The position numbers and the translations under genes were made by a program. Under the pieces are notes generated by a model. The model searched no databases. It was not told the origin of the DNA and was given only the letters and a program-made list of their open reading frames with translations. From the NCBI GenBank assembly GCA_963825445.1, contig CAWGTM010000028.1, positions 62,001 through 126,000 on the forward strand: a DNA stretch of 64,000 bases, given 5' to 3'. Position 1 is the first letter of the stretch. Every line of letters starts with the position of its first letter. Shown piece after piece: positions 1-8,900 of this stretch. Source of the stretch: Actinophytocola sp963825445. Its GTDB lineage: Bacteria > Actinomycetota > Actinomycetes > Mycobacteriales > Pseudonocardiaceae.

Positions 1-497
1 AGCGCCGGCACGATCACCCCACGCAGGTCGTTCGACCAGCCGAACCACTGCGTGACCATGATGTACAGCGGGATGATCGCCAGCTGGGTCGGCACCAGCA
101 TGGTGGCGACCACCGTGGTGAACAACCCGTTGCGGCCGCGGAAGGTCAGCTTGGCGAACGCGAAACCCGCCAGGGTGGACGTGAACACCACGGCGATCGT
201 GATGGTGCCGGCCACGATCACCGAGTTGGTCAGCGCCAGCCCGAAGTTGCCCTGGTCGAACGCCTTGGTCAGGTTGTCCCACAACGAACCGCCCGGCACC
301 AGCGGCGGCGGGTAGCGCCCGACGGCCGACTGGTCGCGTGAGGACACCACGACCGACCAGTAGAGCGGGAAGATGGAGATCACGATGATGGCGAGCAGCA
401 TCGCGTAGGTGAGCCAACCCGCGGAGTCCGGTGCCTTGCGCTGACGGCGCGGGGGAGCGGGCCGCTCTGTCTCAATGTCACTGACCATTGTGGACAT
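1..497 (-). CDS. Carbohydrate ABC transporter permease (MalG/LacG type), 3' end outside window
   Basis: Inner-membrane permease of a sugar ABC importer; about 165 N-terminal residues are visible. The protein opens with a short basic, proline-rich cytoplasmic tail, then a first membrane helix around residues 28-45 and a periplasmic segment typical of MalG-like permeases. It starts with ATG at 497, directly after the stop codon of the upstream permease (498-500), so the two are translationally coupled; an in-frame ATG at 488 is an alternative start. It would partner with the permease at 498-1496 and the binding protein at 1493-2794. No ATPase gene is visible; such importers often share MsiK, but that is inference. 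Confidence 0.9.
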   Translation of the reverse strand, partial: MSTMVSDIETERPAPPRRQRKAPDSAGWLTYAMLLAIIVISIFPLYWSVVVSSRDQSAVGRYPPPLVPGGSLWDNLTKAFDQGNFGLALTNSVIVAGTITIAVVFTSTLAGFAFAKLTFRGRNGLFTTVVATMLVPTQLAIIPLYIMVTQWFGWSNDLRGVIVPA

Positions 498-1496
498 CTA
501 ATCCTCCGCCGACTGGATCCGGCGCGCCAGGAGGAAGTTCACCAACGCGATCACCACCGTGATGAGGAACAGCGTCCAGGCGATGGCGGCCGCGTAGCCG
601 TACCGGCCGTTCGTCCAGAACTGCTGGTACAGGTACAACACCACCGTCTGGAACTCCCGATCGGCGCCGCCGTTGCTGTTCCTGGTGGTGTCGAACAGGA
701 ACGGCTCGGCGAACAGTTGCAACGCGCCGATGGTCGACACGATGACCGTGAAGATGATGGTCGGGCGCAGGCTCGGGATGGTGATGTGCCAGAACTGCTG
801 CCACTTGCTCGCGCCGTCGATCGACGCGGACTCGTACAGCTCGTAGGGGATGGTCTGCATGGCGGCCAGGTAGATCAGCGTGTTGTAGCCGGTCCAGTGC
901 CAGATGACCATTGAGGACACGGCCAGCCAGGACGCCCACTTCTCGGCCCGCCAGTCGATCGGGTTCTCCATCAACGGCTGCAGGAACCAGTTCAGCAGCC
1001 CGAAGTCGCGCGCGAAGATCTGGTTGAAGATCAACGCGACGGCCGCGACCGAGGTGATGTAGGGGATCAGCACACCCATGCGCAGGAACAGCCGTCCGCG
1101 CAGCTTGTAGTTCAGCAGATGCGCGATGCCCAGCGCCAGCAACAACTGCGGCACCGTCGAGATCAGCCCGATGCCGAAGGTGTTGATCAGCGCGTTGTGG
1201 AAGTTGTCGTCGGACAACAGGTTCGTGTAGTTGTCCAGCCCGACCGACTTGTCCTCGCTGCCGGGATTGCGCGGGCTCCACGAGGTGGTCGAGATGACCG
1301 CCGTGTACACCAGCGGGAACACGCCGAACACGCCGAACAGCGCGAAGAACGGCACGATGTACAGGTACGGCGACCCCTTGACGTCCAGGCGGTAGAGCCG
1401 GGAACGCCAGCGCTGCCGCCGGGGCGACGGTGGGCCCGCCGAGCGCCGCCGGCGATCAGCCGGCGGCGCTCCACGAGTGTCCAACTCGGCCGTCAT
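498..1496 (-). CDS. Carbohydrate ABC transporter permease (MalF/LacF type)
   Basis: Inner-membrane permease of 332 residues, the usual size for the CUT1 sugar-importer family, with about six hydrophobic helices beginning near residue 45. The binding-protein-dependent transport loop (around residues 220-260) lies before the fifth and sixth helices. The start codon overlaps the stop of the upstream solute-binding lipoprotein by four bases (ATGA) and the next permease begins right after its stop, so the three form one operon. The operator at 2851-2864 should control it. The substrate is inferred to be a beta-gluco-oligosaccharide because of the neighbouring glucanase; the sequence alone does not prove it. 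Confidence 0.92.
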   Translation of the reverse strand: MTAELDTRGAPPADRRRRSAGPPSPRRQRWRSRLYRLDVKGSPYLYIVPFFALFGVFGVFPLVYTAVISTTSWSPRNPGSEDKSVGLDNYTNLLSDDNFHNALINTFGIGLISTVPQLLLALGIAHLLNYKLRGRLFLRMGVLIPYITSVAAVALIFNQIFARDFGLLNWFLQPLMENPIDWRAEKWASWLAVSSMVIWHWTGYNTLIYLAAMQTIPYELYESASIDGASKWQQFWHITIPSLRPTIIFTVIVSTIGALQLFAEPFLFDTTRNSNGGADREFQTVVLYLYQQFWTNGRYGYAAAIAWTLFLITVVIALVNFLLARRIQSAED

Positions 1497-2794
1497 CCAT
1501 CACCAGCCGCGGCCTTGATGTCCTCCATCGCCTGGTTCCACGCGTCGTCACCGGACGTGCCCTGCTCGACGCTGTTCAACGCGCCCGCGAAGGTGGACCC
1601 GATGACGCCGCTCTGCGGCCCGTTCACCTGCACCGGCGCGTTCTCCAGTGACTTCGGGAAGATCTTGCCGGCCGGTGCGCCGGAGAAGAACTCCGAGGTG
1701 AAGTCCGCGACTTCGGGATCGGTCCACGTGCTGGTCTGACTGGGGAAGTTGCCGATCGACTGGAACAGCTTGACGTTCTGCTCCGGCGCGGTCAGCCACT
1801 TGGCCAGCTCGATCGCCGCTTCCGTGTTCGCCCCCTGCGACGGCACGGTCACGTACGAGCCGCCCCAGTTGCCGGAACCACCGGGAACCTCGGCGATGTC
1901 CCACTTGCCGCTGGTCTCCGCGGCGTTGCCCTGGATGTAGCCCATCATCCACGCGGGGCAGGTGATCGTGGCGAACTGGCCCTGCTGGAAGCCGGTGTTC
2001 CACTCGGGGGAGAACTCCGGCAGCGCGGCGGACTGGCCGGCCTCGATGGCCTCGACCGAGAGGTCCCACGCGTCACGCACGACCTTGTTGTCCTCGACGA
2101 TCAGCTCACCGTCGGAGTTGTAGAACGTCTCCGCCTCGTTGCCGAGGACGCCGGTGAACAGGTGCCCGCCCGCGTCGAACCACTTCACGGCGGGCGTGGC
2201 GGCCGTGAACTGCTTGCCCACCTCGACGTAGTCCGCCCAGTCCGACCACAGCGCCGAGACCTCGTCACGGTTGGTCGGCAGACCGGCTGCCGCGAACAGG
2301 TCGGTGCGGTAGCACATGGCCAGGCCGCCGATGTCGGTCGGTAGACCGATCAGCGTGCCACCGTCCGCAGTGGACGCACGCTGGACGGTCGCCTCGGTCC
2401 ACTGCGCGGTGTCGACGTCCTGGTCGGCGAAGTTCACGAACTTGTCCGGCTGTCCGATGTAGCCGGACACCTGGCCGACCTCGATCAGCTCGAGGTCCGC
2501 CGTGCCCGAGCCCGCGGTCAGTCGGGCCTGCAGGTTCTGGTGGTGGGTACCGAAATCGCTTCGGTTCTCCTCGATCGTGATGTTCTCGTGCAGGCGCTCG
2601 TACTCGTCGTACAGCTCGCGGTTGTCCGGAAGGGAGAAGCTGTCGCCGAAGGCGTTGATCGTGAGGGTGATCTCGCCGTTCGGGTCGCCGCCCTCGTCCG
2701 TGCCACCGCAGGCCGTGAGCACCAACGCGCTCGCGGTCAGGGATGCGACCATCCCTAACATCGGACGCCTTGTTCGGCGGAGTGCACTGAGCAT
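1493..2794 (-). CDS. Extracellular sugar-binding lipoprotein of ABC transporter
   Basis: Family-1 solute-binding protein that captures sugar outside the membrane and delivers it to the two downstream permeases. A type II signal peptide is present: basic N-terminus, hydrophobic stretch, then the lipobox LTAC with the lipidated Cys at residue 28. I chose the ATG at 2794 because a strong GGAGG ribosome site lies about seven bases upstream; the open frame continues to 2893, but that would overrun the operator at 2851-2864 and gives a poor signal peptide. The mature protein is about 405 residues, normal for the family. Stop and start overlap with the permease gene. Confidence 0.93.
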   Translation of the reverse strand: MLSALRRTRRPMLGMVASLTASALVLTACGGTDEGGDPNGEITLTINAFGDSFSLPDNRELYDEYERLHENITIEENRSDFGTHHQNLQARLTAGSGTADLELIEVGQVSGYIGQPDKFVNFADQDVDTAQWTEATVQRASTADGGTLIGLPTDIGGLAMCYRTDLFAAAGLPTNRDEVSALWSDWADYVEVGKQFTAATPAVKWFDAGGHLFTGVLGNEAETFYNSDGELIVEDNKVVRDAWDLSVEAIEAGQSAALPEFSPEWNTGFQQGQFATITCPAWMMGYIQGNAAETSGKWDIAEVPGGSGNWGGSYVTVPSQGANTEAAIELAKWLTAPEQNVKLFQSIGNFPSQTSTWTDPEVADFTSEFFSGAPAGKIFPKSLENAPVQVNGPQSGVIGSTFAGALNSVEQGTSGDDAWNQAMEDIKAAAGDG

Positions 2795-2850
2795 CTGGGC
2801 CTCCAGCGGCCGGTGGCCGGCCACGTCGTTGTGGAATGTCGATGAGGGTG

Positions 2851-2864
2851 TGAGAGCGCTCTCA
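2851..2864. promoter_or_regulatory. LacI/CebR-type operator upstream of sugar ABC operon
   Basis: TGAGAGCGCTCTCA is a perfect 14-bp palindrome 57 bp upstream of the binding-protein start. It matches the general form of CebR-like operators (TGGGAGCGCTCCCA) recognised by LacI-family repressors of cello-oligosaccharide uptake. A near copy lies before the GH16 gene at 5629-5642. Confidence 0.75.
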
Positions 2865-2937
2865 TGGGTTAGCGAAGGATCTCGCTCCCTCATGCGACTG
2901 TCAAGACCCCGTAATCACCACGTTGCCAACTGTGCGG

Positions 2938-3972
2938 TCAGCGGCCCTCCGGCCCGCACACCTTCCCGACGTTGACGCAGTCGGTCACCCGGCGTTCCAT
3001 CTCGCCCGGCTCCCACGCGTTCAGGAAGCCGCCACGCACGGTGAACGCGGCGCCGTCGATCTGCCGCAGCCCGTCCCGCAGCCCGGCGAGCGTGACGCCC
3101 GGCCCGTTGACCGGATACATGACCACCAGCGACAGCCTCGGCAGGGCCTTCGGGTGGCTGTCCGGGCAGGTGGCGCCCGTCGGGTACTTCAGGTGGTCGC
3201 GGTGGTCGGGGCTGTCGGTGCGCTCGCCGTCCCAGCAGGTGGGAAAGTCCAGGCGCAGCGTCAGCTTCGTGCCGGGCGGGCAGACGGGGAAGGAACGGTG
3301 CGCCTCCGGCAGCCCCGCACACGTCCAGCGGGACACCGGGTTCTGCTCCGGCCCGGCCGCGCGGGAGTTGCCGATCAGGTACTTCAACCCGGCCGGCATG
3401 GCCACGGCGTCCGCGGGCGACGTCACGCCCTGGTAGAGCGCCGTCACGAGTTCGGGCGCCACCGGCGCCCCGTCCTGGTAGAGCGTCGAGACCCAGTACG
3501 CGGAGTGGTCGGCGGCCGGGGCGCAGTTGGAGTCCCCGGCCAGCAGGGAATCCTCGCTCGACGTGGCGTTCGTGGTGCGGTTGCCGAAGAAGTCGTGCAG
3601 CTGGGTCGCGCTCGGCTGCCCGGGGTAGACGATGGGGTCGTCCGGGCCGCGGTGGCTCGTGGCGCAGTCGCTGCGGAACTCGCCGGTGACCTGGGCGTTC
3701 TGCTGGACGACCAGCGCGGTCGCCTGCTCGGGGTCGAGCGGGGAGTCCTGCAGGACGGGGGCTTCCTTGTCGGGAGCGGCGCCGCCCTCCTGCTCGGTGC
3801 CGTAACCGCCGCCGTGGGCGTGCCCGCCCGCGTCGACCGGCACCCCGGCCGCCGCGGGACCGCCGCCGCTCGTGATGAGCGCCACGGCCAGCACGGCGGC
3901 CGCGGCGGTGGACGACAGCGCCACCGACCGGCCGAGCTGGCGGGCCAGCGGAGTGCGCAGCGAGGCGGGCAT
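2938..3972 (-). CDS. Secreted DUF1996 domain protein
   Basis: A 344-residue exported protein of unknown function. Residues 1-42 form a signal peptide; a low-complexity Gly/His-rich linker follows, then a DUF1996 domain (about residues 95-335) with typical paired cysteines and the conserved pattern in which a Cys-Trp-Asp-Gly segment precedes a His/Asp-rich stretch. DUF1996 proteins are secreted by actinomycetes and fungi, often near carbohydrate-degrading genes, but no activity is established. A GGGGAGA ribosome site precedes the ATG. A strong hairpin (4052-4091) separates it from the GH16 gene, so it may have its own promoter. Confidence 0.85.
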   Translation of the reverse strand: MPASLRTPLARQLGRSVALSSTAAAAVLAVALITSGGGPAAAGVPVDAGGHAHGGGYGTEQEGGAAPDKEAPVLQDSPLDPEQATALVVQQNAQVTGEFRSDCATSHRGPDDPIVYPGQPSATQLHDFFGNRTTNATSSEDSLLAGDSNCAPAADHSAYWVSTLYQDGAPVAPELVTALYQGVTSPADAVAMPAGLKYLIGNSRAAGPEQNPVSRWTCAGLPEAHRSFPVCPPGTKLTLRLDFPTCWDGERTDSPDHRDHLKYPTGATCPDSHPKALPRLSLVVMYPVNGPGVTLAGLRDGLRQIDGAAFTVRGGFLNAWEPGEMERRVTDCVNVGKVCGPEGR

Positions 3973-4051
3973 GGCGTCTCCCCGACGATTGTGGATGTGG
4001 TTCGAACCAATACGTAACCAGGTCGCTGACCACTTTGGGAAGGCTTGTGAA

Positions 4052-4091
4052 CCGGCTCCCTCGCGCCAGGGACAGGGCGCGAGGGAGCCGG
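4052..4091. terminator. Perfect 16-bp hairpin, terminator after GH16 gene
   Basis: Stem 4052-4067 pairs perfectly with 4076-4091 around an 8-base loop. It lies just downstream (minus strand) of the GH16 stop at 4156. There is no clear T-tract, as is common for GC-rich actinobacterial terminators. Confidence 0.7.
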
Positions 4092-4155
4092 CAAGGTGCG
4101 TCCCGGCCCTCCACGTGGCCTGGTGCTGGTCGGCCGGGACGCCGTCAGGGCCGGT

Positions 4156-5553
4156 TCAGCGCGCGAAGTTGAACCAGTTGACGTTCACGAAGTCGGCCGA
4201 CTGGCCGCTGGTGAACGTCAGGAACACGTCGTGCACACCGGTCGTCGGACTGATGTTCGTGGGTATCGACCGCCAGCTCTCCCAGCCGCCGGTGTTGCCG
4301 ACCGCGAAGCTGCCGATCGGCTGCGCGGTCCGCGAGCCGAGCCGGACCTCGACCAGCCCGCTGGCCCCGCCACCCACTCCGGAGGCCACCCGCGCGACGA
4401 ACTGCCGCGCCGGTGTCGAGCCGAAGTCGATGTCGTCGTAGCGGGCCCAGTCGCCGTTGGCCGCCCAGCCGACGTAGCTGCCGCCGCCGGCGTCGGTGGT
4501 GCCGCCGGTCCGCAGGCCGCTCTGCTGGGTGAACGCCTCGGCCTGGGTCTGGTCGTACGCGCTGCCGCCGGGCGGCGGATCCGTCGGACCGCCGCCACCG
4601 CCACGCGACCACACGGCCACGTAGTCGACCACCATCGGGCGGCCGGGCACCGTCTCGGCCACCGGCGTGCCATGCCCGGCCACGCCGTTCGGGAACGCGC
4701 CACCCATGGCCACGTTGAGGATGATGAAGTAGCCGGCGTGGGTGGTCATGCTGTTCCAGGTGTCCGTGCCGACCTGGCTCTGACTGACCGAGTGGTACTG
4801 CTGACCGTCCACATACCACCGCAGCTGCTTCGCGCCGTCGTCCCACTCGAACCGGTAGGTGTGGAACGCCGACTGGCAGGAACTGCCGGGGCAGGCACGG
4901 CTGGCGCCGAGGCCGTTGGTCTCGTTGCAGGGCCCGCCCGGGTTCACTCCACAGTGGAGCACGCCCCACACGGAGTTGATCCCGTTGACGTTCTCCATGA
5001 TGTCGTACTCGCCGATGGCCGGCCAGTTCCAGTAGTTGCCGCGATACGGGGAACCGAGCGCCCAGAACGCCGGCCAGTAGCCGAGTGCGCCGGTGCCGGT
5101 GATGTTCGGCATCTGGATGCGGCCCTCGATCCGCAGCACGCCACCGGACGGTGCCTTGAAGTCACCGCGGTGGGTCTCGATGCGCGCGGAGGTCCAGTTG
5201 CCGGCGCCGTCGCGCAGCGGGGTGATCCGCAGGTTGCCGGAGCCGTCCAGGCTGACGTTCGAGGGATTGTTGGTGTGGTAGGCGATTTCGCCGGTGCCCC
5301 AGTTGGGTGGGCCGCCGGGATAGCCGTTGCCGATGTCGAAGATCCAGTTGTTGCCCGACGGCAGCGAGCCGGCCGAGCCGTTGAAGTCGTCGGCCCACAC
5401 CTGGGTCCAGCCGGAGTCCGGTGGGGGAACGTCGGCCTGGGCGGTGAAGGACAGGGGAGTGATGACCAGCGCCGCGGCGGCGACGCTGACGAGAGCCAGT
5501 CGGCGCCGACGGGTCAGAGGCAACAGGGCAGGGGGTATCGGGGACCGGGGCAT
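4156..5553 (-). CDS. Secreted GH16 endo-beta-glucanase with C-terminal CBM6
   Basis: Extracellular glycoside hydrolase that should cut beta-1,3 or mixed-linked glucan. Residues 1-40 are a signal peptide ending in an AxA-type site. The GH16 catalytic domain spans about 45-310 and carries the signature GEYDIMEN, with nucleophile Glu182, Asp184 and acid/base Glu187. A Gly/Pro linker (about 315-328) leads to a CBM6-type carbohydrate-binding module (about 330-465). The start is fixed by an AAGGAGGT ribosome site seven bases upstream. The operator copy at 5629-5642 links its expression to the sugar transporter. The exact substrate (laminarin or lichenan) cannot be read from sequence. Confidence 0.93.
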   Translation of the reverse strand: MPRSPIPPALLPLTRRRRLALVSVAAAALVITPLSFTAQADVPPPDSGWTQVWADDFNGSAGSLPSGNNWIFDIGNGYPGGPPNWGTGEIAYHTNNPSNVSLDGSGNLRITPLRDGAGNWTSARIETHRGDFKAPSGGVLRIEGRIQMPNITGTGALGYWPAFWALGSPYRGNYWNWPAIGEYDIMENVNGINSVWGVLHCGVNPGGPCNETNGLGASRACPGSSCQSAFHTYRFEWDDGAKQLRWYVDGQQYHSVSQSQVGTDTWNSMTTHAGYFIILNVAMGGAFPNGVAGHGTPVAETVPGRPMVVDYVAVWSRGGGGGPTDPPPGGSAYDQTQAEAFTQQSGLRTGGTTDAGGGSYVGWAANGDWARYDDIDFGSTPARQFVARVASGVGGGASGLVEVRLGSRTAQPIGSFAVGNTGGWESWRSIPTNISPTTGVHDVFLTFTSGQSADFVNVNWFNFAR

Positions 5554-5628
5554 GGCGGTGACCTCCTTGTCACGTTCGGGCAGGGTTCCGAACGCCTGGC
5601 AATGGCCGCAAGTATTTGCCGTCTGCTA

Positions 5629-5642
5629 TGGAAGCGCTCTCA
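5629..5642. promoter_or_regulatory. LacI/CebR-type operator upstream of GH16 gene
   Basis: TGGAAGCGCTCTCA lies 76 bp upstream of the GH16 start. Its reverse complement agrees with the perfect palindrome at 2851-2864 at 12 of 14 positions, so the same repressor probably binds both. Confidence 0.65.
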
Positions 5643-5922
5643 CGACTCCTTGTCAACACCCGATGACTGCTCGGAGTACTTCCATCTCGGCCCGGGTCGG
5701 TTACGCTTGTGCCGCCGAACGGCGGGCGTCCGACCACTCTCACCAGGGTGAAGGGCGCTTTATCGCGCGGATCACCCAAAGCGTTACACCAAACGCGGAA
5801 AATCCGTGCTCGATGCGTGGCTCCTGGGTTTCGGGACTGTTAAGCTCACGTCAACACGCGGGCCACCGCCGTCCCGCGCCCAGCTACCAACTGAGCGCGA
5901 GGACGACGAGGGAGGTCGACGC

Positions 5923-8900
5923 GTGATTTTTTCTGCCATCCCCACGGCACAGGGTCTTTACGATCCCACCACCGAACGTGACGCGTGTGGCGTGGCCATG
6001 GTTGCCGACATTCAGGGACGGCGCTCCCACGGCATCGTGAACGACGCGCTGGTCGCACTGGCCAACCTGGAACACCGTGGTGCGGCGGGAGCCGAGCCCA
6101 CCAGCGGTGACGGCGCCGGCATCCTTCTGCAACTCCCCGACGCGCTGCTGCGCGACGAGGTGGACTTCGCCCTGCCCCCATCGGACGCGAGCGGCGCCCA
6201 CACCTACGCGACGGGCATCGCTTTTCTTCCCGCGGACCACGATCAGCGAGCCAGAGTCGTCTCGCTGATCGAGCGCCTCGCCGGCGAGGAGGGTCTGGAG
6301 GTGCTCGGCTGGCGTGACGTGCCGGTCGCCCCGGAGGCCGCCAACGTCGGACCGACCGCCCGCTCGGTGATGCCCCACTTCGCCATGCCGTTCGTGGCCG
6401 GGATTCCCGACCAGGACGGCAACCGTCCGGCCGGGATCGACCTCGACCGTCTCACCTTCTGTCTGCGCAAGCGCGCGGAGCACGAGAGCGTGTCGGCCGG
6501 CTGCGGGGCCTACTTCCCTTCCCTGTCCTCGCGCACCATCGTCTACAAGGGAATGCTGACCACCGCGCAGCTGCCGGTGTTCTTCACCGACCTCACCGAC
6601 GAGCGGCTGGCCAGCGCGATCGCGTTGGTGCACAGCCGGTTCTCCACGAACACCTTCCCCTCGTGGCCGCTCGCGCACCCGTTCCGGTTCGTGGCGCACA
6701 ACGGTGAGATCAACACCATTCGCGGCAACCGCAACCGGATGCGGGCCCGTGAGGCGCTGCTCGCCTCCGACGTCATCCCCGGCGACCTGACCAGGCTGTA
6801 CCCGATCTGCGATCCGGACGGCTCGGACTCCGCCTCGTTCGACGAGGTGCTCGAGCTGCTGCACCTGGGCGGACGCACGCTGCCGCACGCCGTGCTGATG
6901 ATGATCCCGGAGGCGTGGGAGAACAACGCCACCATGGACCCGAAGCAGCGGGCCTTCTACAAGTTCCACGCGAGCCTCATGGAACCGTGGGACGGGCCGG
7001 CCAGCGTCACGTTCTCCGACGGCACCCTGGTCGGCGCGGTCCTCGACCGCAACGGCCTGCGCCCGGCCCGCTGGTGGCGCACCACCGACGACCGCGTGGT
7101 GCTGGCCAGTGAGACCGGTGTGCTGGACGTGCCGCCGGAGAAGGTCGTTGCCAAGGGCCGACTCCAGCCCGGCCGGATGTTCCTTGTGGACACCGAGGCC
7201 GGCGTGATCGTCGACGACGACCAGATCAAGGCGGACCTCGCGGCCGAGCTGCCCTACGGCGAATGGCTGCACGCCGGCCTGTTGAAGGTCGCGAACCTGC
7301 CCGACCGCGAACACGTCGTGCAGACCAACGAGTCCGTGCTGCGCCGCCAGCTCGCCTTCGGCTACACCGAGGAGGAGCTGAAGATCCTGCTGGCGCCCAT
7401 GGCCATGCTCGGCGCCGAGCCGATCGGCTCCATGGGTTCCGACACCCCGCCTGCCGTGATGTCCAAGCGGTCCCGGCTGCTCTACGACTACTTCAAGCAG
7501 AACTTCGCCCAGGTCACCAACCCGCCGCTCGACGCGATCCGCGAGGAGATCGTCACGTCGGTGGCACGCATCATGGGGCCCGAGCAGAACCTGCTCTCGC
7601 CCAACCCGGCGTCCTGTCGGCACATCCAACTGCCCTACCCGGTCATCGACAACGACGAGCTGGCCAAGCTCATCCACGTCAACGACGACGGTGACATGCC
7701 GGGCTACGCCTGCACGGTCATCCCCGGACTGTACGAAGTGGACGGTGACGGCGAGGCGCTGGCGTCGGCCATCGAGCGGGTCCGCCGCGAGGCGTCCGAG
7801 GCGATCGCGGCCGGCGCACGCACCATCGTGCTGTCCGACCGCGACGCCGACCACCGCATGGCGCCGATCCCGTCGCTGCTGCTGGTCTCCGCCGTGCACC
7901 ACCACCTGGTGCGCACGAAGGAACGCCTGCGGGTGGCGCTCGTGGTCGAGACGGGCGACGCGCGTGAGGTCCACCACGTGGCGCTGCTGCTGGGTTACGG
8001 CGCCGCGGCCGTCAACCCGTACCTCGCCTTCGAGACCATCGAGAACATGATCCGGCGCGGCACGCTGTCGGGAATCGAGTCCCGCCAGGCGATCCGCAAC
8101 TACGTGGCCGCGCTCGTCAAGGGCGTCCTCAAGATCATGTCCAAGATGGGCATCTCCACGGTCGGCGCCTACACGGCCGCCCAGGTGTTCGAGGCGTTCG
8201 GGCTGGCCAACGACCTGCTGGACGAGTACTTCACCGGCACCGGCTCCAAGCTGGGCGGCGTCGGACTCGAGGTGATCGCCAACGAGGTCGCCGCGCGCCA
8301 CCACCGGGCCCATCCGGAGAACCCGACCGACCGGGTGCACCGGCGGCTCGAGGTCGGCGGCGAGTACGCCTACCGGCGCGAGGGTGAGCTGCACCTGTTC
8401 ACCCCGGAGACCGTGTTCCTGTTGCAGCACGCCACGAAGACGCGCCGCGAGGACGTCTACCGGTCCTATGTGGACGAGGTCGAGCGGCTCAATCGCGAGG
8501 GTGGCGCACTGCGCGGGCTGTTCAAGCTCCGCAAGGAGGACCGCACGCCCATCCCGCTGGACGAGGTCGAGCCGGTCGAGGCGATCCTCAAGCGCTTCAA
8601 CACCGGGGCCATGTCCTACGGCTCGATCAGCGCCGAGGCCCACGAAACCCTCGCCATCGCCATGAACCGCATCGGCGGCCGTTCCAACACCGGTGAGGGC
8701 GGCGAGGACACCGCCCGCCTCTACGACCCGGAACGCCGTTCGGCCATCAAGCAGATCGCCAGCGGACGGTTCGGCGTGACCAGCGAGTACCTGGTGAACG
8801 CCACCGACCTGCAGATCAAGATGGCACAGGGCGCGAAGCCGGGGGAGGGCGGTCAGCTGCCGCCCAACAAGGTGTGGCCGTGGATCGCGCGCACCCGGCA

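Noticed and set aside
5554..5922. Riboswitch or attenuator in the 369-bp GH16-gltB gap
   Set aside because: Apart from the operator, a TAAGCT hexamer near 5839 and the gltB ribosome site, I saw no conserved aptamer core or terminator-antiterminator pair.
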